A stretch of DNA of 12,920 nt from assembly GCA_032353305.1 (NCBI GenBank), contig JAUCNG010203307.1, positions 1 to 12,920 on the forward strand, in the 5' to 3' direction. The stretch comes from Cephalothrix spiralis (lineage: Eukaryota > Nemertea > Palaeonemertea > Archinemertea > Cephalotrichidae). Positions 1-9,200 of the stretch are shown here, in pieces; the stretch's first letter is position 1; each line of letters starts with the position of its first letter. The position numbers and the translations under genes were made by a program. The notes under the pieces are model-generated. The model saw nothing but the letters and a program-made list of their open reading frames with translations. It did not search any database and was not told where the DNA came from.

Positions 1-255
1 CAGGTGCTGGAATTTGAATGTAACTACTCTAGATGAACTACATTTATCATTATCTTTCATTTGATATACAACAAGCTTCGTAAATCATGATCAAAACAAC
101 TAGCATTTAAACTAATGAAGCATTAAAAAACTTAAAATCTAACATCCAAAGCTTCTAAGTTCTAGGACTTAGATAATAGTTTTAAGTACTGATATGTAAT
201 AATAGATGTCGCAACTTAAATGACACTCAGACTGGTAGCTCAATAAGGGTCTTAC

Positions 256-298
256 CTTCACTTTCAACGTATCTTGTACCATCTTCGTCTTCCAGTAC
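256..298 (-). CDS. MRPS9: MRPS9 coding exon 10, a 43-bp exon at the left edge
   Basis: Encodes [14 protein letters not shown] plus the first base of a Gly codon. This is the acidic linker that in other species reads like YDEQG----SEG just before GKRK, the start of the S9 fold. The acceptor is ATATTCAG and the donor GTAAGA, phase 1. The following exon is not in the window. Confidence 0.9.
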
Positions 299-3200
299 CT
301 GAATATAAAAAAATCTACCAATGTTCAATATCGAGAAACAATACAATTGGTGGACTCTTTATTTTTGGAGAACGTATTCAATGTGACCGAGCCACCCACG
401 AGGCCACGCAAGCTGAAGATCTTGCCCAAGGATTACGGATGGATTCCCGAGTCTCGAGCTGACACCTAGGCACTAGTTATATAGTTTTATCATGACTAGT
501 TATAGTCTTATATTGACGTCGGCATTCTTACGCATTGCGCATTTTTTATAAATTCGTTAGCTAAATATCATAAAGGTTTTGGTCTCCAATTTAGCTGTTT
601 TGTACCCTTAAAACCGCAAAATTTTGCCCGGGCTTTGCCCCTAAACCCAGACAGCTCGACATAGGGCCTACTTATGCATTTTGCGACACAAAGTATACCA
701 ACGCTGCATCGTCTACATTTTGCTGATGTTTACGTACCCGTCGACTAATAAAACTGCCGACCAAGCGACTTTGCCTATATCTAGTTCGATGACAAGACAG
801 ATGCTGAAGATGCTATGTACGCATCGGACCGCACCAGATTTTTTTTGGAAGAGAGCTGGAAATCGAATTCGCCAGATGAGACAGAAAAAAACCAGGTCAG
901 ATGAGGAGCAGAGAGAGGACCCGTCGGCATCTTGCGGCTAACGTTCAGAGAGTAAATAGAGATGATACTAACGTAGAAATACCAGGAACGTCCCACTAGT
1001 CAGAAGGTTCACTAGTCAGAAGGTTCAGTAGTCAGAAGGTTCACTAGTCAGAAGGTTCACTAGTCAGAAGATTTAGGTAAGGAATTTTGACTTAAGCCTA
1101 CCGCACACTGGTCCGTTAGAACGCAAGAACGCAGCAAAAATCAAACATGTATTCCTAACACTAATTCGCATAATCGCAAGAACGTTAGAACGTCGACGCT
1201 TCAAAATTCCATTAGAAAGCAGCAAAAATCAAACATGTAATAATCATGTATTCCTAACCAACACTAATTCGCATAATATATATATATCATATTTATTCAG
1301 GAAAACACAAAAAAATACACAAGAATACATTTCGTACAAAGTTTCCATTTCAAGAGAGACACCTTGTTGAAGTGAACAGCAGAGAGTGGCTCACTTGGGA
1401 ATACCTCAACGGTCGCAAGAACGTTAACTATAAACATGTTTGATTTTGCTTGCGTTCTAGCGTTCTAGCGATTCCGCTTTCACCGCACACTTGGAATTTT
1501 GAAGCGTCGGCGTTCTAACGTTCTTGCGATTATGCGAATTAGTGTTGGTTAGGAATACATGTTTGATTTTTGCTGCGTTCTAACGTCCTTGCGTTCTAAC
1601 GGACCAGTGTGCGGAAGGCTTTAGAAATGTTGTCAAATTTTTCAAAAACTTTTTCAAAATAATTTTTACTAAGATATTTTTCGAAATTTTGACTTATTAA
1701 TTAGGGTTTAAATGGGAACTGGTTCGGTTAGGATTAGGTTTAGGGCTATAGTGGTAGAGTTAGGGTGAGGGTAAAGGGTAGGGTTAGGAAAACGTTCAAA
1801 ATAATTTTTAGTGAAAATTTCGAAAATATTTTAAGTCAAAATATCCTACCTAAATCTTCGGACTAGTGACCAGAAATACTAATCAGTTTTTGAGATGAAG
1901 GGATGATAGTTCTTTCGACTAAGACATGATCATAAATAGCTTGGTTTTTGATTAAACCATCTCATGGTCAATCGAACGCCAAGGCGATAGCTGAACTGCT
2001 GAAGTAACTTACCGGTAACAGTTGTTGCGACACGGACTGCTGAACAAGAGGTTTTCGATATTTCATGATATAATCTTCACATTTTGATGCATACGGGTGT
2101 TGAAGTATTCTTTCAAACAATCTGACAAATCTATCATACTGTAAGAAGAAGAAAAAAGTGTGTTAAACATCATTACACTTCGCTCCATAATATCCATTTT
2201 GCGTATTTAAGCCAACTCAGCCAATTGTATACATGTATAGTATTTGTATACGGGTCGCTGTTTAGAGGTTCCAGGGTTGGCTTACCCTGCGAAAGCGGAC
2301 TATTGAAGTTCGTTATTAGCACAGACTGCACAGTTGGGATAATTTTGGATAAAATCAAGGTCTCATAGAAGGAAAGCCTATCATACTTATCTAAGGTTAT
2401 ACATGTAGTTGGAAAATTGATTGATAGCAATATCTGTTACGCTCATAAAGAAATAAGAAATATTTACTATTTTTGAAAATAACCCCCAATAACCCATAAT
2501 TCATTGTTAGTTCACTCTCAAACTATAAAATCCTTGTTTTGGTTCAATTTTTTAATTGTAACCACCCTTTTCTTTGATATTAATATTTGCCATTTTTTAT
2601 TTACTCCAAAGATATTCTTGAATGATCTGAATTTCTCTATATAGACCATTTGTTCAAAACCCACGGCCCTAAGTTCCACAGACTTTTAACGACTCACGAA
2701 AATATCCAGTTGGGGTCAAAAGGTTCTTAAACATAAGGAGAATCATTAAGCTATCATTCAATTTTCGAACTAATTTCAGATATACCAATAGCTAAAGGTG
2801 ATAGACCTCCTTCTATGAGACCTTGGTAAATAAGTTCTGTTGCACCACCCTTCCATGACTCTCTGGTATAAATCCAGCCCTCGCTGCCCTCGACCTGCCA
2901 AAACTTTTTATCATACTAAGTTTTTGACATATGCTGAACTCCTTCCGTACACACAATGCAGATCTTTGGTTAGCGTTTGTCTTTTTGGCAGTTGAATCTT
3001 GGCCGAACAAATTCGAATTAATAAAATTTTTTATTTGATTTTGCGCATTTGAATTGCAATTACATGCATTAGTTGTTTGAAAAATTATTTAAATTACCTC
3101 TTGATCTGTTAACGGTTCAATAACATTATTCATCAATTCATTTCTATTGATCCATTGACTTCCAGCTAAATTTCTGCAAAAAGTCATTATATTTTTAATA

Positions 3201-6200
3201 CAAAACACACATTACAAGCACCATTATGCGTTCCGCATTAGAAGTAAAAGTAATAAGGGCAACCTTATACGGTAGAAAAATATCCAGTCTGCCTAAATAG
3301 AACACTGAGCATGCGTTGAAAATTGCGCGACCAACTTCTGATACATCATTATGTTCTATGTCACTAAAAATTTATCGTGCATTTACTACTTGCTCCTAAC
3401 TGGCTGAATTTATTACTGATCATGACTGAAAAATATAGCAAAAATTTGGGTAAAATTAATTAAGCTGATTTCTATATGATGTGTTATGTCTTCCTAACCC
3501 TATTCACAACCACCCGTGCAAACAATAGATAAAAAATAAAAAGATAAAAACAAAATAGAGGGGTGGGAATTAAAATTTAACTTTATACTTTTGGTTTAAC
3601 TTTTCATTAGAGATTTTGGTTTAACTTATTTAAACTTTCGATTTAAATCTGTTTTGTCATCGTTCAAACTTTGACTCGATATTTAGACACTGAAAATGAT
3701 TTTGTTTTTAAAAACATATAAAGATTTTATCTCAGTAGACCCATAGCCCACAACACAGTGTCTTAGTTCAATCGACCTTTATATTACCGATCTATTAATT
3801 TTTAAATAGTTGGATAAAATATTCTATCTTGATAGCGGTAGCTGATATATGGCTCACCACTGTATCCCATTGCACGAATGTCACAATCAAAACATCCTAC
3901 TACGTCACATCTAGTCACTTCATGAATGAAATCCAGAAAATAAGAAGGAAAAATTGAGAAGTATTTATCTCAAATCTATATATGTGAAGTAGATATTGAT
4001 ATAATTCTAAATAAATGGCATATAATTTTTCTTGTTCTTGAATGTGATTCTAAATCGTAACGCATTGAAGACAATTGACAATTAGTATTGTAGATATAGA
4101 GCTCAAATAGACGTTACCTATCGAACTTAGTAAAGATATGCTACATAGGCAGACACTAATCTAGAGCACCCACCAAAAACTTACAATGTTTTAACATCTC
4201 CCGGTGGATACAAATGCCCTTTATTTACCATTTCATCTTCAGTCTTGTTTAACTCTTCAAGTTTCCATGCATTTTCCTAAATACATAAGAAGATCCATAT
4301 GTAATAGTAGAAAGAATGAAACCATACCAGGAACATATCAGAAATCATATTTTTAAATAGTCGCAATGACACAGGAACTATGGAGTTTTACCTCTTGATT
4401 GCCTAGGGATGGCGAGGCATTTTTTGCTGATTAGTTTAAGAATCGGCCGACAAAACTAGAACTTGTACTGAACTGCGTACAAGTATACAGTGTATATGTT
4501 TTCGCTGAACAGAGATAAAATGAACTGAACTCATGAACTGAAATAGTAAAGTACACTTCTTTTTCGGGGAATTTTTAGATATCTACATATCTACATGTAC
4601 CTCTTGTTTACTAGAGTAGAACTGGAACTTTGAACTGAAAATTTGAACTGAACCCGTGAACTGAACTCGTGAACTGAACCCGTGAACTGAACTCGTGAAC
4701 TGAACCCGTGAACTGAATTCGTGAACAGAACCCGTGAACTGAACTCGAACTTTGGAGCCCTCTAGCGGCGAAACTAAAAATAATTTTTAGACGTGACCCA
4801 CCCTATTAACCACCATTAACGACCCTCTACCAACTCTGTAAATTTGAACTCTGTACCTTTGGTAGATGCTGAGATCCTAAGGGAGGAAGAATAATAAACT
4901 GAGCGATTACAATATGTTTTCGCAGAAAGTGCGAAAACATAATGATTTTCAACGAAGGAAGTTTGTACATTTAAGATACCTGTAAAATACTTACATGCAT
5001 TATTTGGTAGTAATTAGGTTTTGCAGTGTAAAACATTGAATGAAAGGGTCGACCGTCATATCCAAACTGAGCAGCTGTAAAAAAAAACAAGATTTTAGTT
5101 TTGTACAAAGTTTTTTGCATATATCATTTTCATGCATGTCATCAGCTCAGAAAGCCTTTATGCTGACATTATTTGTGCATATATGGCGGCTTAATAGTAC
5201 TCTTTATTTATTGAAATCGTATATTACAAGCCTCACTGCTCAGCCCAAGAACACAGAAAGAAAAAGATTCAGAATGTTTACCTTTCCTTTTCGGGAAGAC
5301 TTCTTCAGGATGCTATAAAAACAAACAAAAGTAACGTTCAGTCAGGTTTAGTGATTTGTAAAAATAAAGTGTCAAAATTACCGGTATTTTGATCTGGCCG
5401 CCACTTATTGAATACTTTTAAGGGGGTCTAAAATTAGAGCTGCATTGCGATGGCTTAGACCTGCATTGTGCTAGAAATCTGTGGATCGCCCTGGATGGGG
5501 TGGCGAGACATAGCGCTCAATACGCGATTTAAAAAATATGGTATAAAACTATTTTATGAAGGCTAAATAAAGCTATTCTTATAATAATTTTTTCTCTCTC
5601 GGCTTTTCACTTTTGTTCTATTTGCCAGTGGATCTTTCCTATTGAATATAATAATCCCCGCCACTATGGGCGGTACATAGCGCTTCCGTAACGACAGTGC
5701 CACTGCCTGCGGTTCTTAATTCGGTTTTGAGCGATCCTAGCGCACGAGCTTTGCAGCGCTAATCTTGAATTTTCCGGGTCCCCTAGCTGCGGTCCATTAC
5801 TGGTGCATTAATTAACGTAATGTTAAAATGTCATGGCAGATAATTGAAACTGATAATTTTAAATATAATATGTTTTTACATGTGATTCTTACCTTCATAA
5901 ATGGTCTGGCTTTCTTTTCAAATAACCCAGAGGGCAGCAAATATTTGACAGCTTCCTTGAAAATAAATAAAAATTTGTGTCGTTATTTTTTAAATATTTC
6001 AGGCAAGAATAGTAGTATAGTTAGGCCTCCTTTAATTGCTTGGGACGCAAATTTCCGAAAAATGGGAATAATAAAAAGTGTTTTATTATTTTTCCGGCGC
6101 GCCAAGTACTTTTCGAACAAAAATATAAATACATGTACATGTAGAAATTTTTTTTGGTTTTTTTACCGGCGATGGAATTCTTAGACGTCGAATGAAAAAA

Positions 6201-9200
6201 AACGTGTGTTATAATTTTTTAAAAACCTTATTTTTTTGCTGCTGATGATTTTTTTCCGGATAGCGATTGAGAGAAAAAATCGGATTGAAAGAGAGAAAAA
6301 ACAGATATAAAAATGTTCAATTCAAAATTTAATTATAGAAATAGGTCAAATTATACTTCAGAATTTTTGAAAAGTTTTTTTTTTGCGCCCGGCGACGCGA
6401 TATTTTGAAAAGTTTGTCCGTAAACCTAGTCTGCTAAAGAAGCCATAATGGAGCAGGCAACCAGTCTACACCTGCTCCTAAAGAATGTAAAAAAATAAGT
6501 TTGGAATTCTAACATATTCTTAAGCATAAGTTTTTGTAAACCAAGCAATTAAAAAATATAATACTATGTCAAAAATCCCTCGGGCCTGCTACCATCAAAT
6601 AAGATGACAAACAAAGTTTGCCATTCCCAAGGGCCGCAATGATTTTTGGGTGCAATTCTTATTTTGACCAGTTTAATAAACAAGACGTTTATTGTTCTCC
6701 GTTACCACCAGTTACCACTCCGTAAATATGGTTTAATGCAGAATGAAGTACATGTAATTGCAACAACAATTTTGTTGACTATCATTTCCTTTCCTTTTAA
6801 ATAATAGAAACTTTTATCATGGCAACATCGGCGTAGTCTTCTATATGATCTTCAATGATCACTCACTCTCGACTTTAAAGTATCATTTAGTTCGGAAGTT
6901 GCTTCAGATCGATAGATAAAAACATATTAAATTTTGAAAATAAACCCCATCTTAAACTAAAAGCCTTTTGCTTAAACGTATAAAGTGATTCGGCCATTTT
7001 TTTAAACGGCTCACGTGAAATTAAAAATTGGCGTAATTCAAAAATTTTTACAGAGGATTCGATGCTTATAAAGGAAACCAAATGACCAATCCTCATAATT
7101 TAATAAGGCATAGAACTGAAGTAAGGAGAATTAAGCCTGAAATTGTTTGGCTTGCGTTTTTGGAGCTCGCCCGTTGGTTTTTATATATCGTATCATAAAA
7201 ACACTCATTTGTGTGCTAATATTTCATCGGAAATTATATCTTTTATCGTGAAAATATTCAAGGACAAATGGATTTTATCGTGATTCGTGAATTAAGATAG
7301 TAAATCTTTGAATTTAACTGGATAAAATTTGACATGCGTTTACTATAATACTATTATAGTGTTTTAATGAAGATAAATGAATATATGATAATTATTTTGA
7401 AACAAAAGTTGCAATGGCCTCACTGCATGACCCATGGATGACCCGAACAATTTGATCTTTCATCACTAAATAGTGAATCTTGAAAATTTTAATGAAATCT
7501 TTAGAGATAGAGATTTAACTAAATTTAGCTGACAATTTTTCTTCTTCTACTGTTTCGAAATATAATTGGATGGATTTATTTTAGGGCAAAAGGATCCCAA
7601 TGCACGGGTGTAAGCCAAACAAAATAAAAATCATATTTATCGGTGTCGTAGGAGCTAGTTTACAATTTATATTCTTTGAAATGGTTAATGAGACCTTTAG
7701 AGATTTTATTTGAATCGTTTGGTGATTTAAATCTTATCTATTGTTCGGCTCATACAGACAATTCATTAAACTTTATTATGGACAAAGCTGTTGTCACGAT
7801 AGACATGTAGGAGTTTAGCAATACAATGTATTCCATTAGAATTAAGAAACAATCCCCCATAATTTTTCCATTTAATGAAATTGAGCACACTCAATACTTA
7901 CATCTATATCAGCTTGTGTAAATGATTCTGGGTCTTCGCCCATTATATTGGCTAGATGGCGTTTGCCAATGTCAAATTCAGCTATTTGTTCTGTCATGAA
8001 TTTATCTAAAAAGAAAAACGGGCAAATAAAGTTTTTATCTGCTTTTTATATATTATATAGCTTGGTTGGTACATGACCAAGAGCTTGATGGTTTGAATCA
8101 GAAGAGATATAACTCTAAGAAGCCTTGCATTTCCATTATAAGGTCTATAGCCTGTATGCTGATGGATGTTCACGCCTCAAGTCGATTAAAATTTCTTGAA
8201 CAGCAGGAGATGAGAATTAGACCATATGCCTCAACAGGTGTTGACCGTAAAAGCTAACGTTTTTAATCAAATTTCGGGATGATACTCGAAAATGTTTTGA
8301 AAGAGTGGTGAACTTCCATCAGTATTGAGAGGGACCAGTGTAAGGCTTCTTAGAGTTATATCGCTTCTGTTTGAATACCACCGCAGACATCAGGGGTAAT
8401 GAATAGTCACGGAATAAAAATATTTTTTACCTGACCAAATTTGGCACACTATAGATTAACGGCCGCAAAGTGATCACGAGAATAAAAACTATCGAAATTC
8501 ATTGAATACTAAAAATTTTAAATCTAGAATTTTCAAGACCTCTTAAAATGTTCAAAATGCTTTGCTTTGCTAGCCTATCTCTGTGTCTCGGGTGAAAATC
8601 GTCTTCTAAGAATATCGGAAATCGATCCATGGCAATTAATGAGTATTGGGTTTCCTGAAGTTACGCATGATTGTGTCATCCAGTTACAACAACAACAACC
8701 TATCGATTGCCAAATACAGATTTAACGATATTTCATTGAAAAAATTCTAGAAAAAATGTTTTGGATGGAAGTAGTGAATCGATTTTTATCATTTCCTGTT
8801 TCATGATAAAGAGATAATTTTCGTGAAGCTAAAGTGTGCTAAATTTAGTTGGGTATTTAAATGACTGAAACAGTTATGAGAAATCGGGGTAAATAGCGCT
8901 CATTTCATACTTTCTATTAACCTTTGACCAAATGCATCTAAAAAGAAAAAAGACCATAAATTTTTTCAAGGAAATAATTATCGCGGAGTAATTTTATCTT
9001 TTGTTTATTCAGCCTTTCGTTCACATTTAGAAGTAACTAATAGGTCTAATGTCTTTTTGGTCTATCAAGACTTTTGTATCTATGGCATTTTGGAATTCCA
9101 GGGTTAACAGTTTCGAGCTTGCTATATACCAAGAAAGCAGACATGAAGTCTGTTAAAATTAATCTTAGTAAATGAAGTGTATAATGTATGACTTCTACTT

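Larger units (their letters stand above)
1058..1868. mobile_element. Older inverted-repeat (foldback/MITE-like) element, interrupted
   Basis: The left arm 1058-1094 matches the reverse complement of 1832-1868 at about 33 of 37 positions; both begin CACTAGTC and end TTTTGACTTA. No coding sequence lies between them. The interior has two direct, diverged copies of a TTCAAAATAATTTTTA segment (about 1657-1697 and 1796-1840) flanking a G-rich core. A second element (1095-1620) is inserted exactly at the end of the left arm. The family is not recognised, and a target duplication is not clear because the left end is masked by the minisatellite. Confidence 0.65.
299..2012 (-). other. MRPS9 intron 9
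   Basis: Holds the nested transposon at 994-1868, described separately. In 299-993 I see no exon. The open frames around 680-1000 on both strands have no recognisable composition or domains and are probably chance. Two ACTAGTTATA copies (472-481 and 495-504) form a short direct repeat. In 1869-2012 nothing is seen. Confidence 0.7.
2139..3097 (-). other. MRPS9 intron 8
   Basis: Contains the inverted related pair at about 2356-2430 and 2750-2825, and the unrecognised open frame at 2754-2915, described separately. The remainder is AT-rich with no recognised motif. Confidence 0.7.
4277..4994 (-). other. MRPS9 intron 6
   Basis: Holds the 13-bp tandem array with its degenerate flank, a CTCF-like motif and a perfect hairpin, each listed separately. 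No exon is seen. Confidence 0.65.

Noticed and set aside
274-462. 62-codon plus-strand open frame
   Set aside because: It overlaps MRPS9 exon 10 in antisense and shows no domain or splice support.
681-996. Overlapping open frames on both strands near the left part of intron 9
   Set aside because: No recognisable motifs, both strands open over the same DNA, and no splice sites joining MRPS9 frames. Chance is likely.
5828-6184. 118-codon plus-strand open frame
   Set aside because: It runs antisense over MRPS9 exon 4 and then through A/T-rich intron; composition is N, K and F-rich noise.
7459-7469. GTGATGA on the minus strand as a C box of an intronic C/D snoRNA
   Set aside because: No D box (CTGA) with terminal pairing was found within the expected distance on the same strand.
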